A stretch of 52,475 bases of DNA from Thiotrichaceae bacterium. Lineage in GTDB: Bacteria; Pseudomonadota; Gammaproteobacteria; Thiotrichales; Thiotrichaceae. The notes below the pieces were generated by a model that saw only the letters and a program-made list of their open reading frames with translations, did not search any database and was not told where the DNA came from. The stretch is from the NCBI GenBank assembly GCA_026989145.1, contig JALSJU010000083.1:1-52475 (forward strand), in the 5' to 3' direction. Numbering within the stretch: the first letter of the stretch is position 1; every line of letters begins with the position of its first letter. The position numbers and the translations under genes are program-made. Shown one piece after another: positions 18,126 through 26,431 of this stretch.

Positions 18126-19486
18126 TCTTTAATATATCCTTTTTCATTATACCCTTTAAGTGCTAATAGCGCAGAGCCGTAAGATGCCTCTGTCTGTTTA
18201 GATTTTAACATGCTAACAGCAAGTTGATTTTTTCTAATTTGTGTCCATGATTTATTTTTGGAACCACCTCCGACACTGCGGACTGAGCTGACTTGTGGCG
18301 CACCTAGTTCACGCAATTTCATATAACCTTGTTTCTCAATATTAGCAATACCTTCTAAAATCCCTTGAAAAAACCTTAAATCAGATTTTGGCCGAGGTGA
18401 TAGCTTGGGTTGTTTATTCGCATCAGCAACAGGAAAGCGCTCGCCACCTTTTACTAAGGGGTAATAATCCAAACCAGTTGTCTTATCTGGTAAAAGCTGT
18501 GGTGTTAACTCATCAAGTTGCTGTTGTGAAAAATAATTCTGCAATACTTTAGCACCGGCGTTAGATGCACCACCCACTAGCCATTGATTATTTAAACGGT
18601 GCGAATATATGCCATGTTCAGGAGAGAAAATAGGCGTATCAGAAACCAGTTTCAATACCAAGGTACTGCCTAAAGAGGTTACCGCATCACCAACTTTATC
18701 AGCACCTGTGGCGATAAAGGCTGCAATGCTATCTGTTGTCCCTGTGACGCATTGCAAGCTACTGGGTAAGCCCAACTTTATTGCTTCTGATGGATCGATC
18801 TGTGCAACCGTTGTACCAGCTGATACAACGATTGGTAATAAAGAAAGTGGAACCCCCAGTTTTTTTATTTTATCCTTAGGCCAAGATTGATTAACCACAT
18901 CGTAACCAAGCTTTAGACAATTATTTTCATCGCTTAATTGATAGTTATTGCTTAATTTCCCCAGAATGTAATCTGCTTGGTGTACTGCATGGGCATGCTT
19001 CTTACTTGGCTCATGCTTAAGTAACCACAGTAACCGTGCTAAGGAGCCAGAAGCCCCCTGCCCGCCATTATTTTTTGGCATAAGTTGGTTGATTTTTTCT
19101 GCTTCCTCGGTTGCTCGTAGATCGTTATACATCAATACCGATGAGGTGACTTGCCCCTGAGAATTTACCAGTAAAATTGTACCTGATGTGCCATCAACGG
19201 CAATCGATTGAAGGTTTTGTTTAATTTTTAGTGGTAACGCTTTTAAAAGATTCGACACACAATCCCACCATAATTGAGGGATTTGTTTGTCAGGGTTTTG
19301 ATAAGTAATAGTTGCTTGATGATGTGTTTTCTTGTTTTTATCAATCACGGTTAAACGACAACCGGACGTGCCTAGGTCGATACCTGCAAAGTATGCATGT
19401 TTATTTTTAATGGTAGATTTTTCTAATTTTTCTGAGCTATTAGTTTGCTCAGGGCTTTTTATTTGCTCAAGGCTATTTTCTGACAT
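18122..19486 (-). CDS. FGGY-family carbohydrate kinase (xylulokinase/ribulokinase-like)
   Basis: The 454-residue protein shows the FGGY fold. FAGIDLGTSGCRLTVIDKN at about 33 is the first phosphate-binding strand pair. AVDGTSGTILLVN and MYNDLRATEEAE form the first-domain core. GSTLVLKL and VGGASNAGAKVL follow, and the C-terminal SVGGGSKNKSWTQIRKN is the adenosine-site motif, ending TEASYGSALLAL. Such enzymes phosphorylate sugars with ATP. The short length and motif set resemble the cyanobacterial/plant D-ribulose kinase (XK1-like) branch, but D-xylulose is also possible. It is translationally coupled to the cysZ-like gene downstream and lies 18 bases after the methyltransferase gene. Confidence 0.87.
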   Translation of the reverse strand: MSENSLEQIKSPEQTNSSEKLEKSTIKNKHAYFAGIDLGTSGCRLTVIDKNKKTHHQATITYQNPDKQIPQLWWDCVSNLLKALPLKIKQNLQSIAVDGTSGTILLVNSQGQVTSSVLMYNDLRATEEAEKINQLMPKNNGGQGASGSLARLLWLLKHEPSKKHAHAVHQADYILGKLSNNYQLSDENNCLKLGYDVVNQSWPKDKIKKLGVPLSLLPIVVSAGTTVAQIDPSEAIKLGLPSSLQCVTGTTDSIAAFIATGADKVGDAVTSLGSTLVLKLVSDTPIFSPEHGIYSHRLNNQWLVGGASNAGAKVLQNYFSQQQLDELTPQLLPDKTTGLDYYPLVKGGERFPVADANKQPKLSPRPKSDLRFFQGILEGIANIEKQGYMKLRELGAPQVSSVRSVGGGSKNKSWTQIRKNQLAVSMLKSKQTEASYGSALLALKGYNEKGYIKE

Positions 19487-19504
19487 AAGGCTAGTTTACA
19501 AGCT

Positions 19505-20140
19505 TTATCGTTTTACATAAACACTGAAATCATTGTCCAAATAATCATCTATTATGGTTACTTGAGTGGAGAGTTGGTGAACAAAGTTTTTAATATCATC
19601 TGGATAAAAGCTCTGTAAATCCCAACGACTTGCCGTCCATTGATGGCGCGCATCCAATAAATTAAAGGCTATCCCAATTTTACATGATTCAAACATTCGT
19701 TTAATAATATGATAGGTGTACTGCTCTGCATTATCGAACTTACGATTTAAAGTACCTGACAAAGTTACATAATCATAACTACGCGGAGCCGGATTATAGT
19801 CCAGTAAATCACCTTTTATCAGCTTAAAATCAGGAAAGTGTTTACGCCCTTCTATTAACAAGTCTTCTGAAATATCTATTCCCGTATACTCAACGGCTGC
19901 CCCTTTCCGCGATAAATAATCAGCAAAATCACCAAACCCACAGCCCACATCCAAAACACTATCACCTTGCTGAATACCACTCGCAGCAAGTACTTTAAAG
20001 CGAAGCTCTTGTACTTCGGTATTACTCCAGAATAACGAATGCGGGTGATACCCATGTTGGATAAGCGCATAACGCTGGCTTTCTATAACACGTTTACGTT
20101 GCTTGTCATCAAGTTTGACAGTATGGTTTAAGGAGGTCAT
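19505..20140 (-). CDS. Class I SAM-dependent methyltransferase
   Basis: The 211-residue protein has the class I methyltransferase core. The SAM-binding glycine motif VLDVGCGFGDFADYL is at about 63-77. An acidic strand end (YTGIDISEDLLIEG) follows, and then KGDLLDY at the third motif and YDYVTLSGTLN in place of the usual catalytic loop. There is no signal or membrane segment, so it is cytoplasmic. The substrate is unknown. It overlaps the cupin gene by 4 bases upstream, so the two are probably made together. The ATG at 20140 is the only sensible start. Confidence 0.87.
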   Translation of the reverse strand: MTSLNHTVKLDDKQRKRVIESQRYALIQHGYHPHSLFWSNTEVQELRFKVLAASGIQQGDSVLDVGCGFGDFADYLSRKGAAVEYTGIDISEDLLIEGRKHFPDFKLIKGDLLDYNPAPRSYDYVTLSGTLNRKFDNAEQYTYHIIKRMFESCKIGIAFNLLDARHQWTASRWDLQSFYPDDIKNFVHQLSTQVTIIDDYLDNDFSVYVKR

Positions 20141-20451
20141 ACACTACCTTCTGACTCAATAACTAAAATACGTACCTCGCCAATAGGATGAGCAACATGT
20201 TCGGTGCCGATTGAAGCATAAAAGATATCGCCAACCTGTAACGTAGAGATAAACGTTTTTGAATCAAGCTTATAATGCATATCAACAACGCCATCCAATA
20301 CCACAAATACTTCCTCACCCTCATTAATATGCCATTTATAAGGCTGGTTCGTCCAATGCAAGCGAGTCGTTATGCCATTCATATTGGCGATATCTAATGC
20401 ATCCCACGCTTTACTTGCGGTAAATTCTTTGCTTTTAATAATTTTAGGCAT
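20137..20451 (-). CDS. Cupin-domain protein
   Basis: A single-domain cupin of 104 residues. The first motif is HINEGEEVFVVLDGVVDMHY, which contains the H...E(3)..G pattern without the second conventional His. The second part reads GDIFYASIGTEHVAHPIG with a conserved His. Small cupins bind metal ions and act as epimerases, isomerases, dioxygenases or sensors, and the sequence alone does not choose between these. It lies 2 bases after the DUF2164 gene and overlaps the methyltransferase gene by 4 bases. It may act on a small metabolite shared with the sugar kinase downstream, but this is only a guess from the operon. Confidence 0.85.
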   Translation of the reverse strand: MPKIIKSKEFTASKAWDALDIANMNGITTRLHWTNQPYKWHINEGEEVFVVLDGVVDMHYKLDSKTFISTLQVGDIFYASIGTEHVAHPIGEVRILVIESEGSV

Positions 20452-20453
20452 AA

Positions 20454-20702
20454 CTATAACTTCACAGCTTTTTCTAACACATATATTGACTCTTTTACAT
20501 CTTCCATCCGCGCATCCAACATTGCTAAAGAATCTTGAATACCTTGATTATAAAAATAAGATCCGATTTCTTCACTAAAGAAATCCAATAAAAATTCCGC
20601 ATCAAAGTTACCTACCTCTAAATCCAATTCATCATTTAGATACATTTTTATTTTCGGAATGAGTCTTTCTTTTTCTTCTTTAGTAAATTTAATTTCGGGC
20701 AT
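20454..20702 (-). CDS. DUF2164 family protein
   Basis: The 82-residue cytoplasmic protein matches the DUF2164 pattern: I.FTKEEKERLIPKIKMYLN, then DLEVGNFDAEFLLDFFSEEI, then GSYFYNQGIQDSLAMLDARM. The family is small, acidic, helical and of unknown function. It is the first gene of the five-gene minus-strand set DUF2164-cupin-methyltransferase-FGGY kinase-CysZ, and the next gene starts 2 bases after its stop. The 209-base gap upstream, shared with the divergent peroxidase gene, should hold its promoter. Confidence 0.88.
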   Translation of the reverse strand: MPEIKFTKEEKERLIPKIKMYLNDELDLEVGNFDAEFLLDFFSEEIGSYFYNQGIQDSLAMLDARMEDVKESIYVLEKAVKL

Positions 20703-20911
20703 ATTTCTTGTTATTTCCTTAACTACTATTGAAGGTAATTATAGCAGGAGATTTAAACACCCTACTGACTCATATTTGCTTGCATTAAGAGGAATAAATT
20801 CTCAAGTGACTTTGACTAACTTTTATACAAATCAATATTTATCAATGCAAAAAAAAATGGTGAGTCATAATAATACTTAATAATATTTCATATAAAAGGG
20901 AACATAAGTCG

Positions 20912-22126
20912 ATGGGACAACATCACGCTCAACTAGTAAGATTATCTACTTACCTGCTTATCGCAGTTTCAATAAGTGCCTGTAATTCAAACAGTAATTC
21001 AAGCACTCGCTTTAATGAAAAAGCTAGTGACACCACAAGCACAAGCGTACATCAACAGATTACTAAACTTGGTGAAGAGTTATTTTTTGATGAAAGCCTT
21101 TCAAGGGATGGCACTCAGGCTTGTGCGACCTGTCATAACCCAGATCATGCATTTATTGATGGCCGTATTAATGAAACAAGCTTAAGTCAGTCAACACCTA
21201 GCTCAGTATCATCAGGTCAAGATTTTGCAGCACTCGGAGATCGAAATACCCCTACTGCCAGCTATGCTGCTTTTATTCCTGACTTTCACTTTGACAGTAG
21301 CGATGGGTTATTTAAAGGCGGGCAATTTTTGGATGGCCGAGAAAAAAACTTACACGATCAGGCAGGACAACCATTCTTAAACCCTGTTGAAATGCAAACC
21401 TTAAAAACAGCTGTGGTTACAAAAGCTAAGGAAAAATACGGAAACACTCTACGAGAATTATATGGTGAGGCTGTTTTTGAAACTGTCGATCGTGCTTATA
21501 ATGCAGTAACCTTTAGTATTGCTGAGTTTGAAAAAACTGAAGAGTTTTCTCCTTTTGATTCAAAATTTGACCGTGTTCTAAAAGGTGAAGATAGCTTTAC
21601 CAAGCAAGAAGCTCTCGGCTTATCGCTATTTAAAGCAGAAAATAAGGGTAATTGTGCAGCTTGTCATACCGTTCCAACCCTTGCCAGTACTAAACAAAAT
21701 AGCACTTTTACAGATTTTAGCTATGATAATTTAGGTGTGCCACGCAATGATCTCGTGCGTGATCTAAACGGTAAGGATTATGAGTTTGTAGACAATGGCT
21801 TATTTCAAAACCCTCTCGTCAACGATACAAAGTTAAAAGGCGCTTTTAGAGTATCTACTTTGCGTAATATTGCTGTTACAGCGCCATATATGCACAATGG
21901 TGTTTTTAAAGATTTAAAAACAGTGGTACATTTTTATAATACCCGCGATGTTGATGGGGCGCTTAATCCGGAAACATGGGATCCTTGGAGAACGGCTGAA
22001 GTTGATGCGACTAAAAACACGGAAGAGTTGGGTGACCTTAAGCTTAGTGATGCCGAAGAAGATGCTTTAGTTGCCTTTATGAAAACACTAACTGATAGTC
22101 GCTATGAGGACTTAATTCCAGATTAA
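20912..22126 (+). CDS. Lipoprotein di-heme cytochrome c peroxidase (MauG/CcpA-like)
   Basis: The 404-residue protein has an N-terminal lipobox (AVSISAC, Cys24), so it is lipid-anchored in the envelope. Two c-type heme sites, CATCH (71-75) and CAACH (248-252), are separated as in bacterial di-heme peroxidases. LFFDESLSRDGTQACATCHN and the GAFRVSTLRNIAVTAPYMHN tail are typical family segments. Such proteins reduce hydrogen peroxide with electrons from cytochromes, or in the MauG branch oxidise other substrates. I cannot separate these from sequence. The ATG at 20912 is preceded by AAAAGGGAA. It converges on aroA, with the 22144-22296 element between them. Confidence 0.92.
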   Translation: MGQHHAQLVRLSTYLLIAVSISACNSNSNSSTRFNEKASDTTSTSVHQQITKLGEELFFDESLSRDGTQACATCHNPDHAFIDGRINETSLSQSTPSSVSSGQDFAALGDRNTPTASYAAFIPDFHFDSSDGLFKGGQFLDGREKNLHDQAGQPFLNPVEMQTLKTAVVTKAKEKYGNTLRELYGEAVFETVDRAYNAVTFSIAEFEKTEEFSPFDSKFDRVLKGEDSFTKQEALGLSLFKAENKGNCAACHTVPTLASTKQNSTFTDFSYDNLGVPRNDLVRDLNGKDYEFVDNGLFQNPLVNDTKLKGAFRVSTLRNIAVTAPYMHNGVFKDLKTVVHFYNTRDVDGALNPETWDPWRTAEVDATKNTEELGDLKLSDAEEDALVAFMKTLTDSRYEDLIPD

Positions 22127-22143
22127 GGCTCTTTGGTTTTTTT

Positions 22144-22296
22144 GTAACTACTCAGCGAGTAATAAATGTGAACAGTAACTGCTCAGATTGTGCCTAAAAT
22201 TCGTTAGTTCAAGGTGAAAAATGTGAGTTTACACGTGTAAACTCACATTTTTTTAACGCAGAAATAGCGGTTTTCAGGTGCAAGCTGAGTAGTTAC
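22144..22296. repeat. 13-bp inverted-repeat-bounded element containing a perfect hairpin
   Basis: GTAACTACTCAGC (22144-22156) and its exact complement GCTGAGTAGTTAC (22284-22296) bound a 153-base block between the convergent peroxidase and aroA genes. A second near-copy GTAACTGCTCAG lies at 22175-22186. Inverted ends plus a repeated end motif suggest a miniature mobile element. There is no obvious target duplication and no coding capacity. Confidence 0.55.
22217..22254. terminator. Perfect-palindrome bidirectional terminator
   Basis: ATGTGAGTTTACAC is followed directly by its complement GTGTAAACTCACAT (22221-22248). A run of A stands before and seven T after. It lies between the convergent peroxidase and aroA genes, inside the inverted-repeat-bounded element, and can end transcription from either side. 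Confidence 0.75.
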
Positions 22297-22307
22297 GTTC
22301 TTTACAA

Positions 22308-23633
22308 TTAAACTTCGCTAATCCCCAAGCCAACCCCGCTCGCTAGTTTCACAAAATCAGGGAATGAGGTATTCACATTAGCGCAATCTTTAATAGTTAT
22401 TTCTCCAGCTGCACGTAACCCAGCTACCGCAAATGCCATCGCGATGCGGTGATCACCATGACTATCAACCGTACCCTGTGTTAGACCTTCTGCCTGTGAG
22501 CCTTGAATAACGATACCATCTGGCTTTACTTGCGTCTGAATTCCACAATTAGCTAAGCCATCTGCCATCACTTGGATGCGGTCACTCTCTTTTACGCGAA
22601 GCTCTTCAGCCCCACTAAGTACTGTCTCACCTGTTGCACATACTGCTGCGATAAAAATCACAGGGAATTCATCTATCGCTAAAGGCACCAATGCTTCTGG
22701 AATGTTAATACCATTAAGCTTAGCGGATCGAATCCGAATATCAGCAACTGGCTCACCACCGACTTCGTGTTGATTTGATAAGGTGATATCCGCACCCATT
22801 AGTTTTAATATATCAATCACACCAGTACGCGTCGGGTTTACGCCCACATGCTCCAACGTTAAATCAGAGCCTTCGGCAATACTGGCAGCGACCATAAAAA
22901 AAGCAGCCGATGATATGTCTGCAGGTACATCAATATCGCAGGCTTGTAAGCTTTTTCCACCCTGTAGTCTAATATGTTCGCCATTGTCACCCGAGGTTAT
23001 TACCTCGTACGAAAAACCACGTAACATTCGCTCACTATGGTCACGGGTAATACCAGGCTCGGTAACACGGGTTTCATCGTTTGCATATAAGCCTGCCAAC
23101 AACACTGCCGACTTAACCTGTGCACTTGCTATTGGCAAGGTATAGTCAATTGCTTGTAATTTTCTATCACCTTTAATGCGTAAGGGTGGCCGACCATTTT
23201 CTTCTGTCTTAATCTCTGCCCCCATCTTTGTTAACGGTTTTGTAATACGGTTCATGGGACGAGTAGATAAAGATTTATCCCCAATTAATGTACTATCAAA
23301 AGTTTGACCTACTAATAAACCAGTCATCAAACGCATTGCTGTTCCACTGTTTCCCATATCCAAGTCTGTTTTAGGTGCTTTTAAGCCATTCATACCAACA
23401 CCTATAATACTTAGCAGAGTTGGGCTTTTCTGTTGAATCTCCACCCCCATGGCACGAAACGCATTCATGGTAGCGATACAGTCCTCACCGTTTAAAAATC
23501 CACTAACCTGTGTTGTTCCCTTAGCAATTGAGCCAAGAATGATTGATCGGTGCGACATGGATTTATCACCAGGAACGCGTAGTGTTCCTGTAAGGATGCC
23601 ATTAGGAATGGTGCTAAAGGTGATTTTTGACAT
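22308..23633 (-). CDS. aroA: 3-phosphoshikimate 1-carboxyvinyltransferase (EPSP synthase), class II-like
   Basis: The 441-residue enzyme joins shikimate-3-phosphate and phosphoenolpyruvate, the sixth step of the shikimate pathway. The N-terminal RVPGDKSMSHRSI binds both substrates (Lys24). DMGNSGTAMRLMTGLLVGQ and STRPMNRITKPLTKMGA are the central motifs. SAQVKSAVLLAGLYA and the C-terminal DSHGDHRIAMAFAVAG complete the fold. The RPMxR form and GNSGTAMRLM are those usually listed for class II, often glyphosate-insensitive, EPSP synthases rather than the E. coli class I form. The ATG at 23633 is clear. It stands after tyrA in the aromatic block but is separated from it by a small lipoprotein gene. 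cmk and rpsA, the usual downstream genes, are absent. Confidence 0.97.
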   Translation of the reverse strand: MSKITFSTIPNGILTGTLRVPGDKSMSHRSIILGSIAKGTTQVSGFLNGEDCIATMNAFRAMGVEIQQKSPTLLSIIGVGMNGLKAPKTDLDMGNSGTAMRLMTGLLVGQTFDSTLIGDKSLSTRPMNRITKPLTKMGAEIKTEENGRPPLRIKGDRKLQAIDYTLPIASAQVKSAVLLAGLYANDETRVTEPGITRDHSERMLRGFSYEVITSGDNGEHIRLQGGKSLQACDIDVPADISSAAFFMVAASIAEGSDLTLEHVGVNPTRTGVIDILKLMGADITLSNQHEVGGEPVADIRIRSAKLNGINIPEALVPLAIDEFPVIFIAAVCATGETVLSGAEELRVKESDRIQVMADGLANCGIQTQVKPDGIVIQGSQAEGLTQGTVDSHGDHRIAMAFAVAGLRAAGEITIKDCANVNTSFPDFVKLASGVGLGISEV

Positions 23634-23767
23634 GATTTAAGCTTTGAAGTTAAAAAAGAGGAAATTTAGCATAAGCCTTGATTTAATTCTTCTCTTGTTT
23701 ATTTTAATTTTAGCGAAAGAAGTCACTTGGCGATTAAAACTAGCTGTATAAAATAGTCTTTGAAGGC

Positions 23768-24295
23768 TTATTGAAATTTTACTTTTTGACTTTTAACCTT
23801 GCAATTTGTATATGAAATATTACAGGCTTCCATAATAATAAAAGCAGTTTGTGGTAAGCTACTCAATAACGAAGAAATATCCGTCTGATCTGCTCCAGTA
23901 TCAGAAAAAGCACACGTTATTTTATTATCTGTTTTAAATTGGCACTTAAAGTCAGCTTTTTCATCACACCGATACGATCCAGTACTTCCACAGCGTTGAC
24001 CAAAAATACGAATATCTGTTTTTTCTGTCAAAAAAAAGTCTTTGCTCACATATATATCAACCTCATAGGGGTCTGAAGATTGTACTTGCCAAGAAAAGCT
24101 AAAAGAGCCTGACTTTATATTTGCATTAATATTTGATTCTTTTAAAGTAAATGACTTAATAGTGGTAGCAGCCTTAGGGTTAGGCGAGCGAGGGGTTGAT
24201 GTGGGTTTAATGGGTTTGCTACTATTATTGCTCCCCCCACAGGCAAACAAAAAAATTGAAACAAAAATACTTATAATAATTTGTAACTTAAACAT
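23768..24295 (-). CDS. Small lipoprotein of unknown function
   Basis: The 175-residue protein begins FKLQIIISIFVSIFLFACGG, a lipoprotein signal with Cys19 in an LFAC lipobox. A serine/proline-rich linker (SKPIKPTSTPRSPNPK) and a small beta-rich domain of about 130 residues follow. Three close cysteines (GQRCGSTGSYRCDEKADFKC) and later CNISYTNCKVK may form disulfides in the periplasm. I do not recognise the domain. It sits between tyrA and aroA on the same strand with gaps of about 130 bases each side, and interrupts the usual tyrA-aroA junction. It is probably lineage-specific. Confidence 0.8.
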   Translation of the reverse strand: MFKLQIIISIFVSIFLFACGGSNNSSKPIKPTSTPRSPNPKAATTIKSFTLKESNINANIKSGSFSFSWQVQSSDPYEVDIYVSKDFFLTEKTDIRIFGQRCGSTGSYRCDEKADFKCQFKTDNKITCAFSDTGADQTDISSLLSSLPQTAFIIMEACNISYTNCKVKSQKVKFQ

Positions 24296-24425
24296 ACAAA
24301 ACCTAATACGGATAACTTGTTGAACTGCTTATACTGCTGAGTGTAATAGTTTTTAGCGAACAACAAAAGAGCATAAATGTTTAATTATTAGTCATTTATA
24401 CTGCTTATTTAAGATTAGGCAAAAC

Positions 24426-25298
24426 TTAAATGTGTTTATCTCGGATATCCTTCGCATTTTTAAATAACAAAACGAGCTTCTCATCATTCTCAGCTTCAAT
24501 TAATGTGGTCAAATCTGCGAGGTCTTTTTGATAATCATATAATGCTGATAAAATCGCATCCTTATTTTCCAGACAAATATCACGCCACATCACAGGGTCA
24601 CTGGATGCAATTCGTGAGAAGCTTTTAAAGCCCCCTGCAGCAAAAGCAAAGACATCATCACCGTACTTTGATTTTGATAAAGTATTGACCAAGGAGTACG
24701 CTAAAATATGCGGTAAGTGACTGGTAGCAGCAAGCACTTCATCATGCTGTTTTTCATCCAGTAATTCGACGATCGCACCTGTCGCTTCCCACATCTCTTT
24801 TACACGGCCTACACTTTGCGGCGCAGTATCTTCGGTGGGGGTTAACACCACTTTTTGATCAATGTACAAATCATCAATAGCAGCTTCAACTCCACTCTTT
24901 TCACGCCCGGCAACAGGGTGACCTGCCACAAAGTTATGTGGAGCAGTACCCCCATAAACATCTTCAACAGCTTTTATCACAGCTCTTTTAGCACTACCTG
25001 CATCTGTTATGACCATCTCATCGCTGATATGATCAACAACACTTTCTAACACGGGCTTTATGGCGCGCATAGGCACGGCTAATAAAACCATATCTGCGCC
25101 CTTTACTGCCTCCACGGGGTCTAAGGTGTAGCTATCAATTACACCTAAATCTACCGCTTTTTGTAGATGTTCTGCGTGACGGCTACAGCCTACAATCTCT
25201 TCAACATAGCCAACTTTGCGCAGGGCTAATGCTAGTGAACCGCCAATAAGTCCAACACCAAAAATAGTTAATTTTTTTATACCCACAGAATTATTCAT
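24426..25298 (-). CDS. tyrA: Prephenate dehydrogenase
   Basis: The 290-residue enzyme converts prephenate to 4-hydroxyphenylpyruvate with NAD+, the tyrosine branch. The N-terminal Rossmann fold reads TIFGVGLIGGSLALALRKVG, and residues VAGHPVAGREKSGVEAA carry the catalytic His region. SHLPHILAYSLVNT and RIASSDPVMWRDIC are conserved in the C-terminal dimer domain. There is no chorismate-mutase or ACT domain, so it is the monofunctional type. I choose ATG 25298 over the in-frame TTG 25301. That ATG overlaps the hisC stop as TGATG, a coupling arrangement. Confidence 0.95.
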   Translation of the reverse strand: MNNSVGIKKLTIFGVGLIGGSLALALRKVGYVEEIVGCSRHAEHLQKAVDLGVIDSYTLDPVEAVKGADMVLLAVPMRAIKPVLESVVDHISDEMVITDAGSAKRAVIKAVEDVYGGTAPHNFVAGHPVAGREKSGVEAAIDDLYIDQKVVLTPTEDTAPQSVGRVKEMWEATGAIVELLDEKQHDEVLAATSHLPHILAYSLVNTLSKSKYGDDVFAFAAGGFKSFSRIASSDPVMWRDICLENKDAILSALYDYQKDLADLTTLIEAENDEKLVLLFKNAKDIRDKHI

Positions 25299-26431
25299 CA
25301 AGCCAATACCTTATCCAGTGCATCCAAACATTGTTGGTTTTGTTCTTCAGTTGAAATAGTGATGCGCAAATGATTGGGTAAACCGTAGTTAGCGATAGGC
25401 CGAACAATCACCGCTTGACGTAACAAAGCCTCATAAATAGGTTTGGCTTCTTGTGCGAAATCTACTGTGATAAAGTTTCCAACGCTGGGGATGTAAGCCC
25501 ATCCGCGTTGCTCACAAGCCTCTTGCCAGAATACCAATCCTCGTTGATTAATAGCGACACAGTTTTGAAGGTGCGCCTTATCATCCAATGCCACAGTGGC
25601 GGCTAAAAGCGCAGGTGTATTCACATTAAAAGGTTGGCGGACACGGTTCAGTAAATCTGCAATCTGATCGCTACAAACGGCAAAACCAACTCTTAAGCCA
25701 GCTAGTGCATAAATCTTCGAAAAGGTACGCGTAACAATTAGGTTTGGGTACTTACTCACCCATTGAACTGTATCGGGGTAATCAGCTTCTACCACGTATT
25801 CAAAATAAGCTTCATCGACAACAATCACAATATCGTTGGGCGCTTTTTTTATGAAATTTTCTAACTCATTTGCAGTCAACCATGTACCCGTAGGATTGTT
25901 AGGGTTAGCGATAAAAATCACGCTTGTTTTATCGGTGATATTGTCAAATATTGACGACAAGTCATGTCCATAGGGGTTACTGGAATGAGTCACTGGAAGT
26001 GCTTTGCTTACCTTTGCCGTTGCACCAACCGCTTGAACACTAATCGGGTATACGGCAAACGCATACTCAGAATAAATCGCTTCTCGCCCTTCGCATAAAA
26101 AGGCACGTGCAACCATATCTAAAATATCATTAGAGCCGTTTCCTAATGTAATTTGTGAACTTGTAATGGTAATAGAATCATTACTTAATTCATCAGCAAG
26201 CTTTTCTTTCAGCGCAAAGCCACCACCATCAGGGTATAAACCAAGTAGTGATGACACTTTTTCTAGCGCTTTTTTAACGTTGTTGCTAGGCCCCATTGGG
26301 TTTTCATTCGAGGCTAGTTTTAAGGTATTACTAACACCTAGCTCGCGCTCCAGCTCTTCAATCGGTTTCCCTGGCTGGTAGGGCTGTAATCCTTGCACAC
26401 CTTTTACAGCTTCTTTCATAAAATCATTCAT
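25298..26431 (-). CDS. hisC: Histidinol-phosphate/aromatic aminotransferase (HisC)
   Basis: The 377-residue class I/II PLP aminotransferase has LKLASNENPMGPS at the N-terminus, IANPNNPTGTWL at about 174, VVDEAYFEYV at about 204 and the PLP lysine in TRTFSKIYALAGLRVGF (Lys239). HisC makes histidinol phosphate. In this position, between pheA and tyrA, the paralogue in pseudomonads also serves phenylalanine/tyrosine transamination (HisC2-type), and this is likely here too. Its ATG follows the pheA stop directly with no gap, and its stop overlaps the tyrA start by one base. No other his genes are present in the window. Confidence 0.94.
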   Translation of the reverse strand: MNDFMKEAVKGVQGLQPYQPGKPIEELERELGVSNTLKLASNENPMGPSNNVKKALEKVSSLLGLYPDGGGFALKEKLADELSNDSITITSSQITLGNGSNDILDMVARAFLCEGREAIYSEYAFAVYPISVQAVGATAKVSKALPVTHSSNPYGHDLSSIFDNITDKTSVIFIANPNNPTGTWLTANELENFIKKAPNDIVIVVDEAYFEYVVEADYPDTVQWVSKYPNLIVTRTFSKIYALAGLRVGFAVCSDQIADLLNRVRQPFNVNTPALLAATVALDDKAHLQNCVAINQRGLVFWQEACEQRGWAYIPSVGNFITVDFAQEAKPIYEALLRQAVIVRPIANYGLPNHLRITISTEEQNQQCLDALDKVLA

